Assembly (NCBI GenBank): GCA_963665555.2
Contig: OY762308.1
Coordinates: 1,550,001 to 1,614,000 of the forward strand
Length of the DNA: 64,000 bases
From: CAXXXW01 sp963665555
Lineage (GTDB): Bacteria; Pseudomonadota; Alphaproteobacteria; Thalassobaculales; Thalassobaculaceae
Direction of reading: 5' to 3'
Positions 9,715-18,641 of the stretch are shown here, in pieces. The notes under the pieces are model-generated. The model saw only the letters and a program-made list of their open reading frames with translations, searched no databases and was not told the DNA's origin. The position numbers were made by a program, and so were the translations under genes. Each line of letters begins with the position of its first letter. The stretch's first letter is position 1.

Positions 9715-11322
9715 GTGAACAAGCTCTACTACGGCGATTGCCTCACCATCATGGCCGGCATGGCGCCCGCCAGCGTGGACCTGGTCTATCTCGACCCGCC
9801 GTTCAACTCGAACCGCGACTACAACGCGATCTACAAGGACGAGACCGGCCGGCCGCTGCCGGACCAGATCGAGGCGTTCAGCGACCTCTGGCAGCTCGAC
9901 GGGGAGCGCGAGCGCGCGATCCGCTACCTCCCCGTCCGGCTGCGCGAGGCCGGCGTGGACAACGGCGCGGCCGAGTCGATCCGCCTCTGGATGGCCGCGC
10001 TGCGCCACGCGCAGCCCCGGATGCTCGCCTATGTCTCCTACATGGCCGAACGCCTGACGGCGATGCGCCGGCTGCTGAAACCGAACGGCTCGATCTACCT
10101 GCACTGCGACCCGACGGCGAGCCACTACATCAAGGTGACGATGGACGGGTTGTTCGGGTCCGGGAGTTTCCGCAAGGAAATCGTGTGGAGGCGCACCTCC
10201 GGCCACAGCGACGCCAAAACGCTCGGGTCCGTGCACGACACCATCCTGTTCTATTCGATGAGCGAGCATTTTACCTACAATGTCCAGTACACGGATTACG
10301 ACGAGGCCTACATCGCCCGGCGCTACAGGCGCGCGGACGCGGACGGGCGGCGCTGGATGGACGACAACCTGTCGGCCAAGGGGCTGCGGGGCGGCGGTTA
10401 CGAGTACGAGTACAAGGGCGCGACATCGCTTTGGCGCGTCCCCATCGAGCGTATGCGCGAACTCGACGCCGAGGGCCGGCTCCATTTCACGTCGCGCGGC
10501 GGCATCGGGATCAAGCGGTATCTCGACGAAATGCGCGGCGCGCCCCTGACCGATGTCTGGACCGACATCCCGCCGATCAACTCGCAGGCGCGCGAGCGCC
10601 TCGGCTACGCGACGCAGAAGCCGCTGGCGTTGCTCGACCGCATCGTGCGCGCCTCCACCAATCCCGGCGAGACGGTGTTCGACCCGTTCTGCGGCTGCGC
10701 CACCACGATGGAGGCGGCCCACCGCCTCGGCCGGCGCTGGATCGGCATCGACATCGCCATCCACGCCGTCAAGCGCGTCGCCAAGGTGCGGCTGGCCGAC
10801 CGTCTGGGCCTGGTCGAGGGCCGCGACTTCGAGATCGACGGCATCCCGCGCGACCTCGAAGGCGCGACCGACCTGTGGCGGCGCGACCCCTACCAGTTCC
10901 AGAAATGGGCGGTCGAGGAGGTGGACGGCTTCGTCACCGCGCGGCGGACCGGCGACGGCGGCGTCGACGGCCGGCTCTATTTCGACCTGCCGGGCGAGCG
11001 CGACCTGCGCTCCATGGTGCTGGAGGCGAAGGGCGGCGCGCGGGTCGGCGTCTCGGCCGTGCGCGACCTGCGCGGCGTGCTGGAGCGCTACGGCGCGCCG
11101 ATGGCCGGGCTGATCCTGCTGCGCGAGCCGGGGCCGGCCCGGCGGCGCAACTTCGCGGCCGAAATGGCGAAGGCGGGCGACATCGAGGCGCTCGGCGTGC
11201 GCTATCCCCGGATGCAGATGCTGACCGTGGCGGAAATCCTCGACGGAAGGCGTTTCGCCACGCCGTCCGTCGCGCGCGCCGCGCGGGGCGCGGCGGAGCC
11301 GAACCTGCCGGGCGTCGGCTGA
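9715..11322 (+). CDS. adenine DNA methyltransferase fused to a PD-(D/E)XK nuclease-like domain
   Basis: The protein has 535 residues and a GTG start. Residues 1 to about 365 form a beta-class N6-adenine (or N4-cytosine) DNA methyltransferase: the catalytic DPPF at 27-30 precedes the S-adenosylmethionine-binding FDPFCGCATT at 322-331, followed by RRWIGIDI. Residues about 385-515 form a separate domain with the pattern of Mrr-like restriction nucleases: FQKWAVEEVDGFV, then GDGGVDGR (Asp 414 and 418), then VLEAKGG (Glu 437, Lys 439). Such a fusion could be a one-protein restriction-modification enzyme, or the nuclease fold may serve only for DNA recognition. No separate specificity, helicase or control gene is nearby; sdhB lies upstream and a cupin downstream. 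The target sequence cannot be told from the protein. Confidence 0.88.
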   Translation: MNKLYYGDCLTIMAGMAPASVDLVYLDPPFNSNRDYNAIYKDETGRPLPDQIEAFSDLWQLDGERERAIRYLPVRLREAGVDNGAAESIRLWMAALRHAQPRMLAYVSYMAERLTAMRRLLKPNGSIYLHCDPTASHYIKVTMDGLFGSGSFRKEIVWRRTSGHSDAKTLGSVHDTILFYSMSEHFTYNVQYTDYDEAYIARRYRRADADGRRWMDDNLSAKGLRGGGYEYEYKGATSLWRVPIERMRELDAEGRLHFTSRGGIGIKRYLDEMRGAPLTDVWTDIPPINSQARERLGYATQKPLALLDRIVRASTNPGETVFDPFCGCATTMEAAHRLGRRWIGIDIAIHAVKRVAKVRLADRLGLVEGRDFEIDGIPRDLEGATDLWRRDPYQFQKWAVEEVDGFVTARRTGDGGVDGRLYFDLPGERDLRSMVLEAKGGARVGVSAVRDLRGVLERYGAPMAGLILLREPGPARRRNFAAEMAKAGDIEALGVRYPRMQMLTVAEILDGRRFATPSVARAARGAAEPNLPGVG

Positions 11323-11366
11323 AGGCGTCGGCCGACCGGCCGGCGGGACGAATCGGGAGGACTGGA

Positions 11367-11765
11367 ATGAGCGCCATCGACTTGCGCGAGGTGTTCCTGC
11401 ACATGAAGGACGACCTGTCCGTCGATCCGGTGCCGGTGGACGAGGCGTTCTGGGCCGAGATCGGGCAGCGGACGCATCTCCACGACGGCCGCCTGGCGAT
11501 GGTCTGCGCCATGGACCGCACCTGGCCGCACTGGGAGCGCCATCCCGCCGGCGACGAGATCGTCCTGCTGCTTTCCGGCGCCATGGACCTGGTGCTGGAG
11601 GAGCCGGGCGGCGAGCGGACCGCCGCGCTGCGCCCCGGCCTCGCGGTCGTCGTGCCGCGCGGCGTCTGGCATCGCGGGATCGTGCGCGCGCCGGGCGCGG
11701 CCCTGTTCGTGACGCCCGGCCGCGGGACCGAACACCGCCCGGTCGAGCCGCAGGAGCCGGCGTAG
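11367..11765 (+). CDS. cupin-domain protein
   Basis: A 132-residue single-domain cupin. The first cupin motif appears degenerate (CAMDRTWPHWERHPAGDEIVLLLSG), and the second is LRPGLAVVVPRGVWHRGIV, where a histidine is kept. Small cupins of this kind bind a metal and act as isomerases, oxygenases or sensors; the exact role cannot be deduced. A good GGGAGG ribosome site lies six bases before the ATG. It precedes a thiamine-diphosphate enzyme by 121 bp on the same strand, so the two may act on a common 2-keto acid, which is inference. Confidence 0.8.
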   Translation: MSAIDLREVFLHMKDDLSVDPVPVDEAFWAEIGQRTHLHDGRLAMVCAMDRTWPHWERHPAGDEIVLLLSGAMDLVLEEPGGERTAALRPGLAVVVPRGVWHRGIVRAPGAALFVTPGRGTEHRPVEPQEPA

Positions 11766-11886
11766 GCGGGCGCCGCCCCGCGCCCGCGCCGCTTCGCCGC
11801 CGCCCGATCCTTCCGGTTGAAGCGGCGCCGGGCGGCGGGCTACTGTGCGCGCCGCGACGGGGCGGGTTCGGGGGAGGAACGGGGCC

Positions 11887-13617
11887 ATGGCCGACACCAA
11901 CGAGATGACCGGCGGCGAGGCGCTGGCGCGCTGCCTGCGGGCGCAGGGGATCGGGCCGATGTTCGGCATGGGCGGGTTCCAGCTCCTGCCCTTCTACGAC
12001 GCCGCGCGCCGGCTCGGCCTCGCCCATTCGCTGATCAACGACGAGCGCTGCGGCGCCTTCGCGGCCGACGCCTACGCCAAGGTCACCGGCCGGGTCGGCG
12101 TCATGGACGCGACGCTGGGGCCGGGCGCGACCAACCTCGTCACCGGCCTGGTCGAGGCGCTCAACGCCGGCACGCCGATGGTCGCCGTGGTCGGCGACAG
12201 CCACCGCCTGCACTCCTGGAAGAACATGACGCAGGAAAGCCGGCAGCTCGACATCCTCGCCCCGGCCGTCAAGGAAGTCATCCGCGTCGAGCGGATCGAG
12301 CGGCTGCCGGAACTGACGCGCCGCGCCTTCCAGGTGGCGACGGCCGGGCGGCCCGGCCCGGTGGTGCTCGACGTGCCGGAGGACGTGTGCCACGACACCT
12401 TCCCCTTCGACCCCGACCAACTGGACATCCCCCAGGCCAACCAGGCGGCGCCGTCGCTGCGCGCGCGCCCGGCGGCGGACGCGGTGGAGCGCGCGGCGGA
12501 GATGCTGTCGAAATCGGCGCGCCCGCTGGTCCTGGCCGGCGGCGGCGTGCACATTTCCGGCGCGGCCGGGGCGCTGGAGGCGTTCGTGCGCGCCTTCTCC
12601 CTCCCCGTCGCGCACACGATGACCGGCAAGGGCGCGATCGCCTGCGTCGATCCCCTCAACGCCGGCCTGTTCGGCCGCTACGACCGGATCGCCAACGGCC
12701 TGATGGAGGAGAGCGACTGCCTGCTGGTCGTGGGCTGCAAGCTGGGCGAGATCGCCACCAAGCGGTTCACCCTGCCGCCCGCCGGCAAGCCGGTCATCCA
12801 CCTCGAAGTGCTGGCCGAGGAGATCGGCCGCACGCTCCAGCCCGACCTCGCGCTGTGGGGCGACGCGCGCGAGGGCGTGCGCGACCTCCACGCCGCCATG
12901 GAGGGCGACGCGGCGCGCCAGCGCGCGGCGCGGGCGGACTACGCGGCCGAGGTGGCGCGGCGGATGGCGGAATGGCGCGCCTCGGTGGACGCGCGGCTCA
13001 CCTCGGCCGAGGTCCCGGTCAACATGGCGCGGCTGATGCACGAGTTGAACCGGGGCCTGCCGGAGGACGCGATCCTGGTCGCCGACGGGGGCTTCGCGGC
13101 GCATTGGGGCGGGCTGCTGTTCGACACCGGGCGGGCCGGCCGCGGCTTCCTGCCGGACCGCGGCTTCGCCTCGATCGGCTACGGCCTGCCCGGCGCGATG
13201 GGCGCGGCGCTCGCCGGCAAGGGGCCGGTGGTGGCGCTGACCGGCGACGGCGGCTTCAACATGACGCTCGGCGAACTGGAGACGGCGCGGCGCATGGGCC
13301 TCGACTTCACGATCATCGTCGTGAACAACGCCGCTTCGGGCTATGTGAAGGCGCTCCAGCACCTGATGTACGGCGCGGGCGCCTACCAGTCGAGCGACCT
13401 CGCGGAGACGAACTACGCCGAGGCGGCGCGCGCGCTGGGCTGCAACGGGCTGCGGGTCGAGCGGCCGGAGGAGCTCGCGGGAGCCATCGCGGCCGGCCTG
13501 GCGCATTCCGGCTCGCCGACGGTGATCGACACGGTGGTGACGCGCGACCCGGCGAAAATGCTGCCCGGCGTGGACAACCGCGCCGCGACGGTCAGGAAGG
13601 GCGACCGGGTGGCCTGA
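11887..13617 (+). CDS. thiamine-diphosphate-dependent enzyme, acetolactate synthase-like
   Basis: The protein has 576 residues with the three-domain layout of acetolactate synthase, benzoylformate decarboxylase and relatives. The N-terminal domain has the cofactor-activating glutamate in LINDERCGAFAADAYAKVTG. The middle domain contains PLVLAGGGVHISG. The C-terminal domain carries the diphosphate/magnesium motif GDGGFNMTLGELETARRMG ending in NN. It is unlikely to be the housekeeping acetolactate synthase because no regulatory subunit gene (ilvH) follows; an unassigned decarboxylase or carboligase is more likely. Its upstream neighbour is the cupin, and the convergent TauD-like oxygenase lies downstream. 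Confidence 0.87.
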   Translation: MADTNEMTGGEALARCLRAQGIGPMFGMGGFQLLPFYDAARRLGLAHSLINDERCGAFAADAYAKVTGRVGVMDATLGPGATNLVTGLVEALNAGTPMVAVVGDSHRLHSWKNMTQESRQLDILAPAVKEVIRVERIERLPELTRRAFQVATAGRPGPVVLDVPEDVCHDTFPFDPDQLDIPQANQAAPSLRARPAADAVERAAEMLSKSARPLVLAGGGVHISGAAGALEAFVRAFSLPVAHTMTGKGAIACVDPLNAGLFGRYDRIANGLMEESDCLLVVGCKLGEIATKRFTLPPAGKPVIHLEVLAEEIGRTLQPDLALWGDAREGVRDLHAAMEGDAARQRAARADYAAEVARRMAEWRASVDARLTSAEVPVNMARLMHELNRGLPEDAILVADGGFAAHWGGLLFDTGRAGRGFLPDRGFASIGYGLPGAMGAALAGKGPVVALTGDGGFNMTLGELETARRMGLDFTIIVVNNAASGYVKALQHLMYGAGAYQSSDLAETNYAEAARALGCNGLRVERPEELAGAIAAGLAHSGSPTVIDTVVTRDPAKMLPGVDNRAATVRKGDRVA

Positions 13618-13661
13618 GCGCCGCCTCCGCCAAGCCGGAACGCGCGTCGCCCCCTCCTCGG

Positions 13662-13684
13662 GCCGGCGGGCGCCGCCCGCCGGC
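13662..13684. terminator. hairpin between convergent genes, possible bidirectional terminator
   Basis: A perfect 9-bp stem (GCCGGCGGG at 13662-13670 with CCCGCCGGC at 13676-13684) and a 5-base loop lies in the 68-bp gap between the convergent thiamine-diphosphate enzyme and the oxygenase. There is no T-tract, so termination is inferred from position only. Confidence 0.45.
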
Positions 13685-13685
13685 G

Positions 13686-14576
13686 TCAGACCGGAACCGT
13701 GCCCTTCACCACCGTGCGGTGCAGGACGCGGGGATGCGCCGCCATGTCGTAGTTGCGGTCGGCCCGGTGCAGCAGGCAGCGGTTGTCCCACATGACCAGG
13801 TCGCCCGCGCGCCACTCGTGGCGGTAGACATTGGCCGGAACCGTCGCGCGCTCCAGCAGGCCGTCGAGCAGGGCGCGGCTCTCGGCCTCCGGCATCCCCT
13901 CGATCCGGTCGACATGCATTCCGAGGTAGAGCGACTTGCGCCCGGTGGCGGGATGGGTGCGGACCAGCGGATGGCTCACCGGCGGGCGCTCGCGCTTCTG
14001 CTCCTCCGTCGCCGGCCTGTTGCCGGTGTTGCGCCGGCTGGCCTCCCAGCTGTGGATCGCTCGCAGCCCGTCGAGCGCGCGCTTCTCGCCCTCAGGCAAT
14101 GCGTCCCAGGCCATGTGCATGTTGGCGAACAGCGTATCCCCGCCCGCCGGCGGAACCTGGATCGCGTGCAGCATCGTCAGCAGCGACGGGACCGCGTGGT
14201 AGGACTTGTCGGTGTGCCAGAAATAGTTTCCGTGCGTGGCCGGCGCGGCGGTCGGCTTGCCGGTGGCGTGGTCGAGGTTGGTCACGGTGTGGACCAGCGG
14301 GTACTTCCCACCGCCGGGCAGCCGGCCGACATGCTCCTCGATCTCGCCGAAATCGAGCGTGAAGGCGAACTGCTCGTCCTTCGTCAGCTCCTGGCCGCGG
14401 AACACCAGCACATGGTGGGCGACCAGCGCGTCGAGGATCGCGTCGCGGACATCGGGCGGGATCGGCCGGGACAGGTCCGGGCCCGCGATCTCCGCCCCGG
14501 CGGCCGGGGAAAGCCGGATGGGCGCGAAGGGCGCTGGCGCGGCGGGAACGGCGTCGAGGGCGGCGGCGTCGGTCAT
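13686..14576 (-). CDS. TauD/TfdA family iron(II)/2-oxoglutarate dioxygenase
   Basis: Members of this family hydroxylate small acids or sulfonates (taurine, 2,4-D and similar) with Fe(II), 2-oxoglutarate and oxygen. The 296-residue protein has the iron-binding pair in NYFWHTDKSYHAVPS (HxD), the distal histidine in WDNRCLLHRADRNYD, and an arginine further on (HPRVLHRTVV) that would hold 2-oxoglutarate. The N-terminus (LSPAAGAEIAGPDLSRPIPPDV) is typical. It starts 46 bp upstream of tRNA-Gly on the same strand. The substrate is unknown; no sulfonate transporter lies nearby. Confidence 0.9.
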   Translation of the reverse strand: MTDAAALDAVPAAPAPFAPIRLSPAAGAEIAGPDLSRPIPPDVRDAILDALVAHHVLVFRGQELTKDEQFAFTLDFGEIEEHVGRLPGGGKYPLVHTVTNLDHATGKPTAAPATHGNYFWHTDKSYHAVPSLLTMLHAIQVPPAGGDTLFANMHMAWDALPEGEKRALDGLRAIHSWEASRRNTGNRPATEEQKRERPPVSHPLVRTHPATGRKSLYLGMHVDRIEGMPEAESRALLDGLLERATVPANVYRHEWRAGDLVMWDNRCLLHRADRNYDMAAHPRVLHRTVVKGTVPV

Positions 14577-14622
14577 CGGGGGAGCCTCCGTGCGATGGGC
14601 GCGGCTTCCGCCCCGGGGAGGC

Positions 14623-14697
14623 TGGAGCGGGCGATGGGATTCGAACCCACGACTTCAACCTTGGCAAGGTTGCGCTCTACCCCTGAGCTACGCCCGC
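14623..14697 (-). tRNA. tRNA-Gly (anticodon GCC)
   Basis: The reverse strand folds as a full cloverleaf: acceptor GCGGGCG pairs with CGCCCGC, the D arm contains TAGCTCAGGGGTAGAGC, the anticodon loop reads TTGCCAA with anticodon GCC, and the T arm contains GGGTTCGAATCCC. The discriminator base is T and CCA is encoded. Confidence 0.96.
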
Positions 14698-14774
14698 GCG
14701 CCGCGCCGGCCGGAGGCCCGGCCGGCGGATCGAGACCGGAATGTACCCGCCCGCGCTGCCCCGCGCAAGCGCCG

Positions 14775-14800
14775 CGCCCGCCCTTTTTCGCCGGCGGGCG
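14775..14800. terminator. hairpin between two tRNA genes
   Basis: CGCCCGCC at 14775-14782 pairs with GGCGGGCG at 14793-14800. It lies just downstream of tRNA-Lys on the reverse strand and upstream of tRNA-Gly, so it may be a terminator or processing structure. No run of U follows. Confidence 0.3.
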
Positions 14801-14807
14801 GGACGGG

Positions 14808-14883
<76 letters not shown>

Positions 14884-14955
14884 GCCCGGCCCGTGGGCGG
14901 TGGATAGCGGGTTCGGGCCGGGTTTGCAAGCGCGACCCGCCGGGGAAACGCCGCC

Positions 14956-16131
14956 TCAGGCGTCCTCGTCGCCACGGCGGCCGATATGGAGGTCGCGGTG
15001 GACCCAGACGCACATCGCCAGCCCGATCGCCGCCATCGTCGTCAGCATCGCCGTGCCGCCGTAGGAGATCAGCGGCAGCGGCGCGCCCACCACCGGGATC
15101 GTCCCGGTCACCATGGCGATGTTGACGAACACGTAGAGGAACAGCGCGAAGGACACGCCGCCCGCCAGCAGCCGGCCGAACTGGCTGCGCGCGCCGAGCG
15201 CGATCGCCACGCCGTAGCCCACGACCGCCACGAACAGGCCGATCAGGCCCAGCCCGCCGACCAGGCCGAACTCCTCGGCCAGCATCGTGAAGACGAAGTC
15301 GGTCTGCTTCTCCGGCAGGAAGTTCAGGTGGCTCTGCGATCCCTGGAGGAACCCCTTGCCGAACACCCCGCCCGACCCGAGCGCGATCTTCGATTGCTGG
15401 ATGTGGTAGCCGCCGCCGAGCGGATCGGCCCCCGGATCGAAAAAGGTGAGGATGCGCCGCTTCTGGTAGTCCAGCAGGAAATGCCAGACCGCCGGCGCCG
15501 ACGCGGCCCCCAGCGCCAGCAGCGCGCCGAACTTCCACGCCCGCACGCCGGCGAGGAAAAACATCGCGCCGCCGCCCAGCAGGATCATGCAGGCGGTGCC
15601 GAGGTCGGGCTGGCGCAGGACCAGGACCGCCGGCGCCAGCACCATCAGCAGCGGCGCGACGAGATGGCGCGGTCGCCCGATCTCCTCGTGCGACAGGCCG
15701 TGGAAATACCGCGCCAGCGCCAGCACCAGCGCGATCTTCATCGGCTCCGAGGGCTGGAGTTGCAGGACGCCGAGGTCGATCCAGCGGCGCGCGCCCATGC
15801 CGGTCTCGCCCGCCGCCTCCACCGCGCCGAGCAGCGCGAGCGCGACCGCGTAGGCCGCGTAGGACCAGCGCAGCACCAGGCGCAGGTCGATCGCGGCGAG
15901 CGCCAGCGCCAGCGCCAGCCCCGCCGCGAAGCGGATCGCCTGCCGGTAGGCCCACGGACTCCAGTCCCCCCCGGCGGCCGAATACAGCATGGCGAAACCG
16001 ATCGAGGCGATCGCCGCCGTCAGCGCGACCAGCCCCCAGTTCAGCTGGCCGAGCTTGCGCGCCACGCTCGCCCCGTCCGGGTCGAACGGCGCCGCGTCCA
16101 GGCCCCGCCGGCCCCATCCTCCGGGCGTCAC
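14956..16131 (-). CDS. rodA: rod-shape-determining glycosyltransferase RodA
   Basis: SEDS-family peptidoglycan polymerase that works with PBP2 in cell elongation. The 391-residue membrane protein has about ten helices and the SEDS hallmarks GARRWIDLGVLQLQPSEPMKI, RQPDLGTACMI, YHIQQSKIALGSGG, FPEKQTDFVF-like (LPEKQTDFVFTMLAEEFG) and VVGAPLPLISYGGTAML. The start is GTG, overlapping the mrdA stop as GTGA, which implies translational coupling. It is the last gene of mreB-mreC-mreD-mrdA-rodA and ends 73 bp before tRNA-Lys. Confidence 0.95.
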   Translation of the reverse strand: MTPGGWGRRGLDAAPFDPDGASVARKLGQLNWGLVALTAAIASIGFAMLYSAAGGDWSPWAYRQAIRFAAGLALALALAAIDLRLVLRWSYAAYAVALALLGAVEAAGETGMGARRWIDLGVLQLQPSEPMKIALVLALARYFHGLSHEEIGRPRHLVAPLLMVLAPAVLVLRQPDLGTACMILLGGGAMFFLAGVRAWKFGALLALGAASAPAVWHFLLDYQKRRILTFFDPGADPLGGGYHIQQSKIALGSGGVFGKGFLQGSQSHLNFLPEKQTDFVFTMLAEEFGLVGGLGLIGLFVAVVGYGVAIALGARSQFGRLLAGGVSFALFLYVFVNIAMVTGTIPVVGAPLPLISYGGTAMLTTMAAIGLAMCVWVHRDLHIGRRGDEDA

Positions 16132-18122
16132 GACCGCGCTCCCGAGGGCGGGGGCGGCCCGGCCGGGGCGACGCCCGCCGCGTCGAGCCGCGCGGCCTCG
16201 ACCAGGATGTCGCGGGCGATCGGCGCCGCCACCCGGCCGCCCGAACCGCCGTGCTCGACCACGACGGCGATGGCGTGGCGCGGCGCCTCGGCCGGCGCGA
16301 CGCCGACGAACAGGGCGTGGTCGCGGTGGCGCCACGGCCGGTCCTCGTTCCGCACCTTGCCGGCGCGCCGCTCGGCCCGCGTGATCCGCCTGACCTGCAC
16401 CGATCCGGTCTTGCCGGCGATGCGGAGGCCGCCGTCCTGGTCCCGGATCGCGCGCGCCGTGCCGCGCGGCCCCTCGACCACCCGGACCATGCCCTCCAGC
16501 ACCGCGTCGAGATGGCCGGACGCGAGGCCCATGCCCTCGAAAACCGGCTCCGGCGCGGCGGGATCGCGCAGCAGCCGGGGAACCGCCGCCCGGCCGCGAT
16601 TGGCGAGGCGGGCCGTCATCGCGGCCAGTTGCAGCGGCGTGCAAAGCAGGAAGCCCTGGCCGATGCCGGCGATCAACGTCTCGCCGGTCCGCCACGGCTC
16701 GCCGCGCGCCGCCAGTTTCCAGTCCGGCGTCGGGACCAGGCCGGGCCGCTCGCCGGGCAGGTCGACGCCGAGCGGCGCGCCGAGGCCGAAGCGCCGCGCC
16801 ATCGCCGCGATCCGTTCGATGCCGACGCGCCTGGCCATCTCGTAGTGGTAGACGTCGCAGCTGCGCTCGATCGCGCCCAGCATGTCGATCGCGCCGTGGC
16901 CGTGGCGCGCCCAGCAGTGGAAGCGCTGCCTGCCGAGTTCGACATGGCCCTCGCAGGTCACCTCGGTTTCCGGGGTCGCGATCCCGGCCTCCAGCGCGGC
17001 GAGGCAGACCAGCATCTTGAAGGTCGATCCCGGCGGGTACTGGCCGGAGACCGCCTTGTTGATCATCGGCGAGCGCGGGTTGGAGAGCACCCGCTCCCAG
17101 TCGCCGGGGCTGAGGCCGCGGTTGAAGGCGTTGGGGTCGAAGCCGGGGGTCGAGGCCAGCGCCAGGATGTCGCCGCGATGGATGTCCATGACGACCGCCG
17201 CCCCGCTCTCCGGCGTCGCCAGCGCGCCCTCGGCGTCGAGCGCCACGTCGCCGTCCTCCGGGCCGATGTCCATGCCGGCCCGCCGGGCGGCCCGCTGGGC
17301 GGCGCGGGCGCGGGGATCGTTCCTGGGCACGAGTTCGGCGGCGCCCAGCGCCAGCCGCGCCGAGGCCATCGCCTGCAGGCGCGCATCGACGGTGAGCGCG
17401 ATGTCGCGGCCCGGCCGCCCCTCGTCGCCCGGCAGCGCGCGCACGACCCGGCCGACGGCGTTGACCTCCACCCGCCGCCGGCCGCAGACGCCCCGCATCT
17501 CCAGGTCGTAGCGCTTCTCGATCCCGCTCTTGCCGATGCGGAAATCCGGCAGTTCCAGCGCGGGATCGCCGGTCAGTTCGGACGGCGAGACCGGGGCGAC
17601 ATAGCCGGTGACGTGGACGGCCGAAGCCGCGAAGGGGTATTCGCGCGAATGGCCGATCTCGATCCGCACGCCCGGCAGGTAGGGCGCGTTGACGGCGACG
17701 CGGGAAATGTCCGCGCGCGACAGGTTCTCGACCACGGCGATCGGCAGGAAGCCGCGCCGGCGCCGGGCGGCGCGCAGGACGCGCTCGACCTCGGCGTCCT
17801 CGACCTCGACAAGGCGGCGCAGCGTCGCCAGGACGCGGGCCGGGTCGCCGGCCTGTTCGGGGACGATCTCGACGCGGAAATTGTCCCGGTTGCCGGCCAG
17901 CGCAAGGCCGTTGCGGTCGAAAATCCGCCCCCGCGCGGGCGGCGTCAGTTCGAGGTCGAAGCGGTTGTCCCGCGAAAGCGCGCGGTAGCGCTCGGCCTCG
18001 ACGACCTGGAGGTAGTACAGCCGGCCCGCCAGCCCGCCGACCAGGGCGAGCTGCCCCGCGCCGAGCAGCAGCGCGCGGCGCGTGAAGACGCGCCGCGAGT
18101 CCTGGTCGCTGGCCCTGCGCAT
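16128..18122 (-). CDS. mrdA: penicillin-binding protein 2 (peptidoglycan transpeptidase)
   Basis: Class B penicillin-binding protein that cross-links peptidoglycan during elongation, anchored in the inner membrane by an N-terminal helix (residues about 16-38, ALLLGAGQLALVGGLAGRLY). The 664-residue protein has the pedestal domain (TPPARGRIFDRNGLALAGN) and the transpeptidase motifs STFK (catalytic serine; PPGSTFKM), SCD within ERSCDVYHYEM (SxN-type motif) and KTGS (AGKTGSVQV). It overlaps rodA by four bases and follows mreD by 9 bp. Confidence 0.96.
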   Translation of the reverse strand: MRRASDQDSRRVFTRRALLLGAGQLALVGGLAGRLYYLQVVEAERYRALSRDNRFDLELTPPARGRIFDRNGLALAGNRDNFRVEIVPEQAGDPARVLATLRRLVEVEDAEVERVLRAARRRRGFLPIAVVENLSRADISRVAVNAPYLPGVRIEIGHSREYPFAASAVHVTGYVAPVSPSELTGDPALELPDFRIGKSGIEKRYDLEMRGVCGRRRVEVNAVGRVVRALPGDEGRPGRDIALTVDARLQAMASARLALGAAELVPRNDPRARAAQRAARRAGMDIGPEDGDVALDAEGALATPESGAAVVMDIHRGDILALASTPGFDPNAFNRGLSPGDWERVLSNPRSPMINKAVSGQYPPGSTFKMLVCLAALEAGIATPETEVTCEGHVELGRQRFHCWARHGHGAIDMLGAIERSCDVYHYEMARRVGIERIAAMARRFGLGAPLGVDLPGERPGLVPTPDWKLAARGEPWRTGETLIAGIGQGFLLCTPLQLAAMTARLANRGRAAVPRLLRDPAAPEPVFEGMGLASGHLDAVLEGMVRVVEGPRGTARAIRDQDGGLRIAGKTGSVQVRRITRAERRAGKVRNEDRPWRHRDHALFVGVAPAEAPRHAIAVVVEHGGSGGRVAAPIARDILVEAARLDAAGVAPAGPPPPSGARS

Positions 18123-18131
18123 CCCGTCCCC

Positions 18132-18641
18132 CTACCGCACCACGTGGCGGTGGATCCGCACGAAGGCCCAGGCCGCCAGCGGAAAACACGCGACCGTGGC
18201 CGCGAACTGCGCCGGCGCGGCCAGCGTCGCCAGCAGGCGCGCCGAAAGCACGCAGATCGACAGCCAGACGAGCAGGAACGCCCCCGCCGCGATCGCCGCG
18301 AAGCCGATCCACGAGACCAGGAACGGCTTGCCCAGCAGCACCCGGCGCTGCGACAGCGCGGCGCCGTAAACCGCCAGCAGCGCCAGCGCCGTCGAGCCGG
18401 CCGGATGGCCGGTCAGCACATCCTGGAACAGGCCGACGGCGAACACCGCCGCCGGGGGCAGCAGGTCGGGCCGGTGGACGGTCCAGTAGAACACCGCCAT
18501 CATCGTGAAGGCCGGCGCGATGTCGGAGACGGCCGACGCCCCCACCGGCGCGACGGCCGGAAGGACCAGGCAGAACGCCGTCGCCGCCGGGACCGCGCGC
18601 CGCGCCCAGCCGTCCAGGCGGCGCGCCCAGGCCAGCCTCAC
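18132..18641 (-). CDS. mreD: rod-shape-determining membrane protein MreD
   Basis: The protein has 169 residues with five or six hydrophobic helices and the conserved region FQDVLTGHPAGSTALALLAVYG, which identifies MreD. It is part of the elongasome and links MreC to the membrane enzymes. I chose the GTG at 18641 because it overlaps the mreC stop as GTGA, in keeping with the coupling seen elsewhere in this operon. Confidence 0.9.
   Translation of the reverse strand: MRLAWARRLDGWARRAVPAATAFCLVLPAVAPVGASAVSDIAPAFTMMAVFYWTVHRPDLLPPAAVFAVGLFQDVLTGHPAGSTALALLAVYGAALSQRRVLLGKPFLVSWIGFAAIAAGAFLLVWLSICVLSARLLATLAAPAQFAATVACFPLAAWAFVRIHRHVVR

Noticed and set aside
9616..13815. Long reverse-strand frame across the methyltransferase, cupin and thiamine-diphosphate genes.
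   Set aside because: It is low-complexity and antisense to three well-supported genes.
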